From assembly GCA_937911235.1 (NCBI GenBank), contig CALDPN010000150.1, positions 1 through 14,693 on the forward strand: a stretch of DNA of 14,693 nucleotides, in the 5' to 3' direction. This document shows, piece after piece, positions 1 to 6,504 of this stretch (position 1 is the first letter of the stretch; every line of letters starts with the position of its first letter). Below the pieces are notes generated by a model. It did not search any database. It had not been told where the DNA came from and saw only the letters and a list, made by a program, of their open reading frames with translations. A program made the translations under genes and the position numbers. This DNA is from an uncultured Bacteroidales bacterium (GTDB lineage Bacteria; Bacteroidota; Bacteroidia; Bacteroidales; Paludibacteraceae).

Positions 1-1
1 T

Positions 2-394
2 AAAGCTTCTTGCGAAGAGTATCAGATTTTAGAAAACGGTCACCCGGATTCCACTAAGGGTAAGGACGGTAACCGTAAGAGCGCGTCGCTCTATGATATA
101 TTCCCGGCTAATGCAGACGGTATTCTAAAGGCTCCCGGAGAATGGAATAGCGGTATGATAGTTTCGAAAGGCTCTAAGGTAGAGCATTGGCTTAATGGTG
201 TTAAGGTTTTGGAATATGATCGCGCGACTAAGGCGTTTAAGGATGGTGTTAAGGCTTCAAAGTATGCTAAGTGGGGTGTAAGCGCTGACGGTAAGAGCCA
301 AGATTGGGGCGAGATTACTGAAGGTAGGATTCTTCTTCAAGATCATAGCGATTCGACAGTTTCGTTCTGCAACTTGAAGATCAAGGAGCTTTAA
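2..394 (+). CDS. DUF1080 / 3-keto-disaccharide hydrolase-like protein, 5'-truncated
   Basis: Only the last 130 codons are present; the reading frame is open from base 2 and the start lies outside the window. The visible part resembles the C-terminal half of the DUF1080 (3-keto-disaccharide hydrolase) concanavalin-like fold: a YQILENG strand, SASLYDIFPA, the block APGEWNSGMI, then VEHWLNGVKVLEYD and the closing GRILLQDHSDSTVSFCNLKI. Family members are usually secreted or periplasmic proteins acting on carbohydrates; substrate and signal peptide cannot be judged here. By hand count the segment is 177 G+C in 394 bases (about 45%), against roughly 35% in sampled clpX lines, and lysine is AAG 14 times and AAA twice, whereas the next ORF uses only AAA. 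It therefore looks foreign to its neighbours, either transferred or joined by an assembly error. The internal ATG at 155 is not the start, because the homology runs in from further upstream. Confidence 0.75.
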   Translation, partial: KASCEEYQILENGHPDSTKGKDGNRKSASLYDIFPANADGILKAPGEWNSGMIVSKGSKVEHWLNGVKVLEYDRATKAFKDGVKASKYAKWGVSADGKSQDWGEITEGRILLQDHSDSTVSFCNLKIKEL

Positions 395-417
395 TTCTTA
401 TTAAGAAAGGATCAATT
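395..417 (+). promoter_or_regulatory. Shine-Dalgarno-like site before the clpP remnant
   Basis: AAAGGA at 405-410 lies seven bases before the ATG at 418. Such a strong purine ribosome-binding site is unusual beside the other starts in this window, which lack one. It may belong to the upstream, compositionally different segment rather than to the native clpP region, which would place the junction at or just after the ATG. Confidence 0.4.
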
Positions 418-603
418 ATGTTGAGCGATACAATAGCAGAGATCCAAAAACTTAAAAAAGAACTTTACACTATCATAGCAGACCACTCTGGTAATCCATT
501 TGAAAGAATTGAAAAAGATTCAGACCGCGACTATTGGATGACTTCTCTTGAAGCTAAAGAATATGGTATGATAGACGAGGTTTTAGTAAGACAACCTAAA
601 TAA
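418..603 (+). pseudogene. clpP: C-terminal remnant of ATP-dependent Clp protease proteolytic subunit
   Basis: The 61 residues match only the last third of ClpP: the helix EIQKLKKELYTIIADHSG, the KDSDRDYWM segment, and the end EAKEYGMIDEVLVR. Intact ClpP is about 195-225 residues. The catalytic Ser and His and the whole N-terminal handle are missing; of the triad only the Asp (D38, in SDRDYW) remains. The ORF begins at an ATG preceded by an AAAGGA site, so a short peptide could be translated, but it could not be a protease. It ends three bases before clpX, the usual clpP-clpX arrangement, so this is the native locus with its 5' part replaced. Homology is clear from about residue 7, so the break lies near 418-440. 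It could be a real deletion/insertion or an assembly chimera; another full clpP may exist elsewhere in the genome. Confidence 0.8.
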
Positions 604-606
604 TAT

Positions 607-1827
607 ATGGCAAAGCACGAGGAAAGATGTAGTTTCTGCGGACGTAAGCAGAGCGAAGTGGAACTTCTTCTAACAGGTGTTACAGGCAATATCTGTAACA
701 ATTGTGTGGAGAGTGCTAGAGAAATTGTAAACGAGCAGATTAAGTCAAAGAAATCTAAACTTTCTCTAGATATAGATTCACTTCCACGTCCAAAGGAAAT
801 AAAAGAATTTTTAGACCAATATGTTATAGGTCAAGACGAGGCTAAGAAAAACCTTAGTGTGGTGGTGTACAACCACTACAAACGTCTTCTACAAAAAGAT
901 AGCGGCGATGAGGTTGAGATAGAAAAATCAAACGTCATTATGGTGGGTTCTACCGGTACTGGTAAAACACTTCTTGCAAAAACCATTGCCAAAAAGCTTC
1001 ACGTGCCTTTCACTATTGTGGACGCTACTGTGCTTACAGAAGCAGGTTATGTGGGTGAGGACATTGAAAGTATCTTGACCCGACTTCTTCAAGTGGCAGA
1101 CTATGATGTGGAAGCTGCAGAAAGAGGTATTGTGTTTATCGATGAGATAGATAAAATTGCTCGCAAGGGCGACAATCCTTCTATCACTCGCGACGTTAGT
1201 GGCGAAGGTGTGCAACAAGGTCTTTTGAAACTTCTTGAAGGTTCCGTTGTGAATGTTCCACCTCAAGGTGGTAGAAAACACCCAGAGCAAAAACTTATTG
1301 CTGTGAACACACGTAATATTCTGTTTATTTGCGGTGGTGCGTTTGATGGTATTGAAAAGAAAATTGCTTCAAGACTAAATACCAAAACTGTAGGTTATTC
1401 TGCTTCTAAAGCAACTAGAAATGTAAACAAAGATAATCTTCTGCAGTATGTGGCACCTCAAGATTTGAAATCTTTTGGTCTAATTCCAGAAATTATTGGT
1501 CGTTTGCCAATATTAACCTACTTAAATCCGCTAGACCGTGATGCGCTTAAACGCATTATGACAGAGCCTAAAAATTCTATCACAAAGCAATATGTTAAGC
1601 TATTTGGCATGGACGATGTGAAACTAGAATTTGAAGAAGAAGCTATAGAATATATAGTAGATAAAGCTATAGAATTTAAGCTTGGTGCTCGTGGTCTTCG
1701 TTCACTTGCGGAATCTGTAATGGTAGACTTTATGTACACTATTCCTTCTGAAAAAGTAGAGAAATTAGTGATAACTAAGTCTATTGTGGCAGAAAAAATA
1801 GAAAAATTTGAAGAAAAATTGATTTAA
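607..1827 (+). CDS. clpX: ATP-dependent Clp protease ATP-binding subunit ClpX
   Basis: AAA+ unfoldase that threads tagged substrates into ClpP. All hallmarks are present in 406 residues, normal for the family: an N-terminal zinc-binding domain with C8, C11, C30 and C33; Walker A GSTGTGKT at 114-121; the GYVG pore-1 loop at 147-150; Walker B IVFIDE at 175-180; the RKH pore loop at 223-225; and sensor-2 GARGLR at 360-365. The ClpP-docking loop, IGF in E. coli, reads VGY at 262-264, which is compatible with Bacteroidota ClpX. ATG at 607 is three bases after the clpP stop, implying cotranscription. No promoter box was seen in the gap, so expression must come from upstream, yet upstream here is the foreign-looking segment. 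The protein itself shows no damage, so unfoldase activity is expected whatever happened to clpP. Confidence 0.97.
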   Translation: MAKHEERCSFCGRKQSEVELLLTGVTGNICNNCVESAREIVNEQIKSKKSKLSLDIDSLPRPKEIKEFLDQYVIGQDEAKKNLSVVVYNHYKRLLQKDSGDEVEIEKSNVIMVGSTGTGKTLLAKTIAKKLHVPFTIVDATVLTEAGYVGEDIESILTRLLQVADYDVEAAERGIVFIDEIDKIARKGDNPSITRDVSGEGVQQGLLKLLEGSVVNVPPQGGRKHPEQKLIAVNTRNILFICGGAFDGIEKKIASRLNTKTVGYSASKATRNVNKDNLLQYVAPQDLKSFGLIPEIIGRLPILTYLNPLDRDALKRIMTEPKNSITKQYVKLFGMDDVKLEFEEEAIEYIVDKAIEFKLGARGLRSLAESVMVDFMYTIPSEKVEKLVITKSIVAEKIEKFEEKLI

Positions 1828-1841
1828 TTTATATAATACTA

Positions 1842-1872
1842 TTGTTTTAAAGATTTCTATTTCATATATTTG
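1842..1872 (+). promoter_or_regulatory. Bacteroidota-type promoter for recQ
   Basis: TATATTTG at 1865-1872 fits the TAnnTTTG -7 box of the Bacteroidota primary sigma factor, and TTG at 1842-1844 sits 20 bases upstream, matching the -33 element and its usual spacing. The start ATG of recQ at 1881 is only eight bases past the box, so the transcript would have a very short leader or none. Confidence 0.65.
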
Positions 1873-1880
1873 CTATTGTT

Positions 1881-4064
1881 ATGGCAGAAAAAAAGGAAAT
1901 ATATGCAGCTTTAAAGACCTATTTTGGCTTTGATAGCTTTAAAGAAAAACAGGAAGAAATAGTAACAAACCTTCTTTCTGGCAAGAATGCCTTTGTACTT
2001 ATGCCAACTGGTGGAGGTAAATCTTTATGCTACCAATTACCATCATTTATTATGGATGGGGTAGCTATTGTGATTTCTCCACTAATAGCACTTATGAAAA
2101 ATCAGGTGGATGCTATGCGTTCTATGAGTAAAGAACCAGGCATTGCACACTTTATAAATTCTTCACTATCAAAATCTGCTATCGACGAAGTGAAAAACGA
2201 CGTTCTAAGCGGAAAAACCAAGCTTTTATATGTGGCACCAGAGTCTTTAACCAAAGAAGAAAATGTTTTATTCCTACAAGGAGTGAAAATATCTTTCTAT
2301 GCTGTGGACGAGGCTCACTGTATTTCTGAATGGGGACACGATTTCAGACCAGAGTACAGAAATATCAGACCTATTATTAATAAGATAGGGGAGGCTCCTA
2401 TAATTGCTCTTACAGCAACAGCTACACCAAAGGTTCAAAATGATATTCAGAAGAATTTAGGAATATTGGATGCAACAGTCTTTAAGTCTTCTTTCAATAG
2501 ACCAAACCTTTATTACGAGGTAAGAACAAAGACTGATGATATAGATAAAGAAATTATCAAATATATTAAATCTCAAAAAGGTAAATCTGGTATTATCTAT
2601 TGCTTGAGCAGAAAAGAAGTAGAAGACCTTGCAGAGAAACTTAAAGTAAACGGCATTAGTGCTCTGCCATATCACGCTGGTATGGACTCTAGTGTGAGAA
2701 GCGAAAACCAAGATAATTTCTTGCTAGAAGAAGTGGAAGTAATTGTGGCAACAATTGCATTTGGTATGGGTATCGACAAACCAGATGTGCGCTACGTAAT
2801 CCACTATAATATTCCTAAGAGTTTAGAAGGATTTTATCAAGAGACAGGTCGTGCTGGTCGCGATGGTGGTGAAGGTCAGTGTATAGCGTTTTATTCAACT
2901 AAGGACATCCAAAAACTAGAAAAATTTATGCAGGGTAAGCCTATTTCTGAACAAGAGATAGGAAAACAGCTTCTAAGTGAGACTAAAGCATACGCAGAAT
3001 CATCTATATGTAGAAGAAAACTTCTTTTACATTACTTTGGAGAGGAGTATGATCAGGAAAATTGTGGAAACTGCGATAATTGCCTGCATCCGAAAAAGAA
3101 AATGGAAGCACAAGATTTATTATGTACCGTTCTAGAGACGATATTAGAGGTAAAAGAGAAATTTAAAGAAGGCCATATAATAGATATTGTTATAGGTAAA
3201 GAAACATCAGAAGTAGTAGATTACAAACATCACGAATTAGATGTGTTTGGCACAGGAAAGAATGAGGATATTTCAGTTTGGAGTACTGTTATTCGCCAAG
3301 CTTTAATTAGTGGTTATATCGATAAAGAGATAGAGAACTACGGAGTTCTGAAAGTAACAAAAGCTGGTAAGGCGTTCTTAAGCAAACCAAAATCATTTAA
3401 AATTACCAAAGACTCTGATGAAGACGAAGAGGTAGAAGAAAAACAAGTTTTAAAAAGTGGTTCTGGCGCAGCAGACGAGGCTCTATTCTCTATGCTTAAA
3501 GATTTAAGAAAGAAAATTGCTAAGCAAGAGGGTCAACCACCTTATATTATTTTCCAAGACCCTTCTCTTGAGTCTATGGCAACTACTTATCCTATCACTG
3601 TGGAAGAAATGCAAAATATTCCTGGTGTAGGTGCTGGTAAGGTGAGCAAACCATATGTTCAAGACTTTATTGCGCTTATCAAAAAGCACGTTCAAGAAAA
3701 CGAAATTGAGCGTCCAGAAGACCTACGTGTTAAAACTGTGGCAAACAAGTCTAAACTTAAAGTAGAAATTATTCAAGCTATCGACCGTAAGATTAGCTTA
3801 GAAGATATCGCAATCTCAAAAGGTCTTGAATTTGCAGAATTAATTGATGAAATTGATGCAATTGTAAACTCTGGTACCAGAATTAATATCGACTACTTTA
3901 TCGAAGACGAAATAGACTTAGACAAAGTAGATGAAATTATGGATTACTTTAGTGAATCTGCCGATGGTGACATCGATGAAGCTATCAACGAACTTGGCCC
4001 AGACTTCACCGAAGAAGAGATTAGATTAGTACGCATTAAATATATATCTGAACATTCTAATTAG
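1881..4064 (+). CDS. recQ: ATP-dependent DNA helicase RecQ
   Basis: A 3'-5' DNA helicase for recombination and fork repair. The 727 residues carry motif I TGGGKS (43-48), the DEAH box (143-146, followed by CISEWGHDFR), motif III TATAT (178-182) and motif VI QETGRAGRDG (320-329). The RecQ-Ct zinc site follows (C377, C395, C398, C401), then a winged-helix region, an acidic linker (SDEDEEVEEK, about 513-522) and an HRDC domain at roughly 530-605. After it comes an extension of about 120 residues with a likely helix-turn-helix (SLEDIAISKGLEFAELIDEI) and an acidic tail. E. coli RecQ is about 610 residues and lacks this tail; the longer form is, to my knowledge, common in Bacteroidota. The gene lies 53 bases after clpX and has its own promoter. 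Start choice: the ATG directly precedes the conserved N-terminal helix, FGFDSFKEKQ. Confidence 0.96.
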   Translation: MAEKKEIYAALKTYFGFDSFKEKQEEIVTNLLSGKNAFVLMPTGGGKSLCYQLPSFIMDGVAIVISPLIALMKNQVDAMRSMSKEPGIAHFINSSLSKSAIDEVKNDVLSGKTKLLYVAPESLTKEENVLFLQGVKISFYAVDEAHCISEWGHDFRPEYRNIRPIINKIGEAPIIALTATATPKVQNDIQKNLGILDATVFKSSFNRPNLYYEVRTKTDDIDKEIIKYIKSQKGKSGIIYCLSRKEVEDLAEKLKVNGISALPYHAGMDSSVRSENQDNFLLEEVEVIVATIAFGMGIDKPDVRYVIHYNIPKSLEGFYQETGRAGRDGGEGQCIAFYSTKDIQKLEKFMQGKPISEQEIGKQLLSETKAYAESSICRRKLLLHYFGEEYDQENCGNCDNCLHPKKKMEAQDLLCTVLETILEVKEKFKEGHIIDIVIGKETSEVVDYKHHELDVFGTGKNEDISVWSTVIRQALISGYIDKEIENYGVLKVTKAGKAFLSKPKSFKITKDSDEDEEVEEKQVLKSGSGAADEALFSMLKDLRKKIAKQEGQPPYIIFQDPSLESMATTYPITVEEMQNIPGVGAGKVSKPYVQDFIALIKKHVQENEIERPEDLRVKTVANKSKLKVEIIQAIDRKISLEDIAISKGLEFAELIDEIDAIVNSGTRINIDYFIEDEIDLDKVDEIMDYFSESADGDIDEAINELGPDFTEEEIRLVRIKYISEHSN

Positions 4065-4065
4065 T

Positions 4066-4174
4066 TTTTTAAAGGGTGCTTTTTTCGTTGCGCTCGTGCT
4101 CAGAATCCTCATTTACGTCCAGTAAACTCCGGTTCTTCGCACATCGCGACGCCTAAAAATCCCACCTTTAAAAA
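4066..4174. repeat. Imperfect inverted-repeat (long hairpin) element between recQ and ksgA
   Basis: Three nested pairings share one centre. The outer arms TTTTTAAAGG (4066-4075) and CCTTTAAAAA (4165-4174) pair perfectly. CGTTGCG (4086-4092) pairs with CGCGACG (4145-4151) with one wobble. The apex is TTTAC (4112-4116) with GTAAA (4122-4126). Between these the arms are recognisably complementary but degenerate. The segment sits directly after the recQ stop and before the terminator. It shares AGTAAACT followed by GTTCT near its apex with the element upstream of gyrB, which suggests a dispersed intergenic repeat family. It might slow transcription or stabilise the 3' end of recQ mRNA; that is inference. 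Confidence 0.65.
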
Positions 4175-4191
4175 TCCTAATTAACACAAAT

Positions 4192-4223
4192 AAAAAAACT
4201 GCCGACTAGAAGGCAGTTTTTTT
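4192..4223. terminator. Bidirectional intrinsic terminator (recQ / ksgA)
   Basis: A perfect 12-bp stem: seven A plus CTGCC at 4192-4203 pairs with GGCAG plus seven T at 4212-4223, with an eight-base loop. It ends in a T-run on both strands, so it can terminate recQ from the left and ksgA from the right, matching the convergent gene layout. Confidence 0.88.
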
Positions 4224-4233
4224 ATTATATAAA

Positions 4234-5016
4234 TCATTCATTCACTAACCAGCGAGTAAGTCTTACAAACTCCTCAACCGAAAGCTGCTCTGGGCGTTTG
4301 GTTAGTAAATCGATATCTTCTTTTTTTGAGAAATCGCCGCCCGGGATAAGAGGGCGAATAGAATTTCTAATTGTTTTTCTACGTTGGTTAAATGTGGTTT
4401 TCACCACAGTTTTAAAGAGTTTTTCGTCGCAAGGAAGGCTCTCACGAGAGTTTCTCTTTAGGCTAATTACAGCCGATTGCACCTTTGGAGGAGGGTTGAA
4501 CACAGAAGGTGGCACGGTGAACAGATATTCAATATCGTAATATGCTTGAAGAAGCACACTCAAGATGCCGTATGCTTTTTTGCCTGGTTTAGACGCAATT
4601 CTTTCTGCCACTTCTTTTTGAAGCATACCACTCACAAAAGGAATTTGGTCTCTATATTCAAGTACTTTAAAGAAGATTTGGCTAGAGATATTGTATGGAT
4701 AGTTGCCTATTACCATAAATTCTTCGTCACCGTAAAGTTCCTTAAGTTCGTATTTCAAGAAATCCTTAAAATGAATCTTGCCATCTAGTTTTGGGAAGTT
4801 TTTTGAAAGGTATTCTACAGACTCTCCGTCTAGCTCAATCACATTCAAATCTACATTTGATTTTTCAAGCAAAAACTGAGTTAGCACTCCTGTGCCGGGA
4901 CCTATCTCCAATACTTTTATCCCTTCCTTTTCTGGCAAGGTGTCAGCAATTCTTTTAGCAATGCTTAAATCAGTTAAAAAATGTTGACCAAGGTGTTTTT
5001 TAGGTTTAACGTACAT
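4234..5016 (-). CDS. rsmA: 16S rRNA (adenine(1518)-N6/adenine(1519)-N6)-dimethyltransferase
   Basis: Also called ksgA. It dimethylates two adjacent adenines in the 3'-terminal hairpin of 16S rRNA, using S-adenosylmethionine, late in 30S subunit assembly. The 260 residues are the normal length. Visible motifs: the start KKHLGQHFLTD, the SAM loop EIGPGTG (37-43), the acidic E61 at the end of the next strand, D85 in the KDFL segment, and the catalytic N6-methyltransferase motif as NYPY (105-108; NLPY in many relatives). PPPKVQSAVISL follows in the C-terminal half, and the helical RNA-binding domain closes with RRKTIRNSI and LSVEEFVRL. The gene runs against recQ and ends 10 bases before the shared terminator. 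Its start at 5016 lies in a short divergent region with a TATCTTTG box on the minus strand. Confidence 0.96.
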   Translation of the reverse strand: MYVKPKKHLGQHFLTDLSIAKRIADTLPEKEGIKVLEIGPGTGVLTQFLLEKSNVDLNVIELDGESVEYLSKNFPKLDGKIHFKDFLKYELKELYGDEEFMVIGNYPYNISSQIFFKVLEYRDQIPFVSGMLQKEVAERIASKPGKKAYGILSVLLQAYYDIEYLFTVPPSVFNPPPKVQSAVISLKRNSRESLPCDEKLFKTVVKTTFNQRRKTIRNSIRPLIPGGDFSKKEDIDLLTKRPEQLSVEEFVRLTRWLVNE

Positions 5017-5026
5017 AAAAAAATGC

Positions 5027-5034
5027 TATATTTG
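5027..5034 (+). promoter_or_regulatory. -7 box of the GtrA-PorX operon promoter
   Basis: TATATTTG fits TAnnTTTG and lies 28 bases before the TTG start of the first operon gene. The -33 position is only weakly matched. The box lies between the ksgA start and the ksgA -7 box, so the two divergent promoters interlock and may compete. Confidence 0.55.
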
Positions 5035-5048
5035 TAAGATTTACTTTA

Positions 5049-5056
5049 CAAAGATA
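5049..5056 (-). promoter_or_regulatory. -7 box of the ksgA promoter
   Basis: Read on the minus strand, 5056 to 5049 is TATCTTTG, matching TAnnTTTG. It lies 32 bases upstream of the ksgA start, which gives a leader of roughly 25 bases. I found no good -33 TTG at the expected spacing. Confidence 0.5.
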
Positions 5057-5062
5057 TATAAT

Positions 5063-5536
5063 TTGAAACTAATAAAAAACATATTAGATATTTTCTATCC
5101 GCTTTTTGGTAGGTGGATGAACAAACAGGTGTATTATTACCTTGCTTGTGGCACAATAAACACTGTTCAAGACTGGATTTTGTACTTTTTTACTTACAAT
5201 TTTATTGTACAAAAACAATATCTCGACCTAGGTTTTGTGGTAATGTCGCCACACATTTTGAGTCTTTTTATAGTTACCCCAATCACATTTACTGTGGGTT
5301 TCTGTTTCTCAAAATACATTACATTTTCTGCCTCAAACCTAAAAACATTTTCGCAAGTGTTTAGATATGCGGCTATGCTAGGTTTCAATTTCTTGCTCAC
5401 ATACGCAGGACTAAAACTACTTGTGGAAATGGTGGGTATTTACCCTACACCATCAAAGATGATAATTACAGTGATTACCACAGTGGTGGGATTTTTAATC
5501 CAAAAATATTTCTCGTTTAGAGTAAATAAGAAGTGA
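5063..5536 (+). CDS. GtrA-like integral membrane protein
   Basis: A 157-residue protein with four predicted membrane segments at roughly 24-49, 63-88, 96-124 and 132-150, and short basic ends. The size, four-helix layout and the opening YYLACGTINTVQDWILYFF fit the GtrA/DPMS transmembrane family, whose members are linked to moving or handling polyprenyl-phosphate sugars for surface polysaccharide or glycoprotein modification. The substrate cannot be inferred. The start is taken as TTG at 5063, about 22 bases after the likely transcription start; an in-frame ATG at 5117 (residue 19) is an alternative and would still keep all four helices. The stop overlaps the next gene's GTG by four bases (5533-5536), so translational coupling is likely. 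Confidence 0.75.
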   Translation: MKLIKNILDIFYPLFGRWMNKQVYYYLACGTINTVQDWILYFFTYNFIVQKQYLDLGFVVMSPHILSLFIVTPITFTVGFCFSKYITFSASNLKTFSQVFRYAAMLGFNFLLTYAGLKLLVEMVGIYPTPSKMIITVITTVVGFLIQKYFSFRVNKK

Positions 5537-6504
5537 AATTAAAGAGTATAAATATTTCTGAGGTCTTTAAAAAGAAATTTACTTGGATAAAGATTTTCAT
5601 TATGGTGGCGGCATACGGCTATCTTATTTATACTTTTATAAATTTTGAGCATTACGAAGACTTTTCGTATTACTTTAAGACACACGGATTAGAAAATTTA
5701 AAATATTTACTGTGTTGCTTGATTCTTATTCCGCTAAATTGGTTTTTGGAGTCCTTGAAGTGGAAACAGGTGCTAAGCAAGATACAAGTATTGTCACTTT
5801 GGCAGGCTATTAAGTCTGTTTTAATAGGTCTAACATCTGGTTTTTTCACTCCAAACAGGGTGGGTGAGCCAGTGGGAAGGTCTATGTTTCTTGCCGATGG
5901 CAACAAAACAAAGGGCGTAATTTGTAGCCTTATTTGCACGCTTTCGCAAAGTTTTGCCACGCTGTTTTTTGTGTGCATTGCTTTTGTACTTGCGTGTAAT
6001 ATTGTGGTAGAGTTGGAGCAGATACCACAAATTTTATTAATTAGAAATATTGGTATTCTTGCAGCAGTTACGGTGTTTTTGTTGTACTTTACCATTCCAT
6101 TTTGGGTGGGAAAACTGAAACTTAAATCAGAGAAGTTGCAAGACATTGCTCGTGCCATTTCGCTTATCTCGTATGCGAGTTTGCTTAAAGTGAGCCTTTA
6201 TTCTATAGTGCGATTTGCTGTTTATAGTTTTCAATATTTTTTAATGCTAAAATTCTTTGCAGTAGATATTCATTTCTCAACTGCAATGGTTCTTATTCCG
6301 ATAAACTATTTTTTAGTGTCAATTATACCATCGGTGGCATTTGCAGAACTAGGCATTAGAGGTTCTTCTGCATTGTTGGTGATGGAACCATTATTAGGAA
6401 ATACACTTGGTGTGGCGCTAGCGGCAATGTCACTTTGGTTTATAAATTATGTAATACCAATGCTTGTGGGGTCGTTACTTTTAATTAAAACAGAGAGAAA
6501 ATGA
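5533..6504 (+). CDS. Lysylphosphatidylglycerol synthase TM region / UPF0104-type membrane protein
   Basis: A 323-residue polytopic protein with about seven or eight hydrophobic segments (for example near 20-38, 54-72, 128-155, 169-190, 207-240, 250-270 and 298-318). The signatures LTSGFFTPNRVGEPVGR (100-116) and PSVAFAELGIRGSSAL (266-281) are those of the transmembrane domain of MprF/AglD-like proteins. Only the membrane (flippase-like) part is present, with no aminoacyl-transferase domain, so it should not make lysyl-phosphatidylglycerol by itself. In context it is more likely to move or sense a lipid or lipid-linked sugar. It starts with GTG at 5533, overlapping the upstream stop, and its own TGA overlaps the porX ATG. 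The pairing with a GtrA-like protein is consistent with a polyprenyl-lipid role, which is inference. Confidence 0.78.
   Translation: MKLKSINISEVFKKKFTWIKIFIMVAAYGYLIYTFINFEHYEDFSYYFKTHGLENLKYLLCCLILIPLNWFLESLKWKQVLSKIQVLSLWQAIKSVLIGLTSGFFTPNRVGEPVGRSMFLADGNKTKGVICSLICTLSQSFATLFFVCIAFVLACNIVVELEQIPQILLIRNIGILAAVTVFLLYFTIPFWVGKLKLKSEKLQDIARAISLISYASLLKVSLYSIVRFAVYSFQYFLMLKFFAVDIHFSTAMVLIPINYFLVSIIPSVAFAELGIRGSSALLVMEPLLGNTLGVALAAMSLWFINYVIPMLVGSLLLIKTERK

Noticed and set aside
928..1290. 120-codon open frame antisense to clpX
   Set aside because: It lies wholly inside clpX on the other strand, has no family features, and is explained by the codon bias of clpX.
4477..4788. 103-codon and nearby 80-codon open frames on the plus strand inside ksgA
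   Set aside because: Both are antisense to a clearly intact rRNA methyltransferase and read as Cys/Arg/Trp-rich noise.
5670..6158. 162-codon open frame antisense to the LPG-synthase-like gene
   Set aside because: It is opposite a membrane protein with clear family signatures; no start context or recognisable domain.
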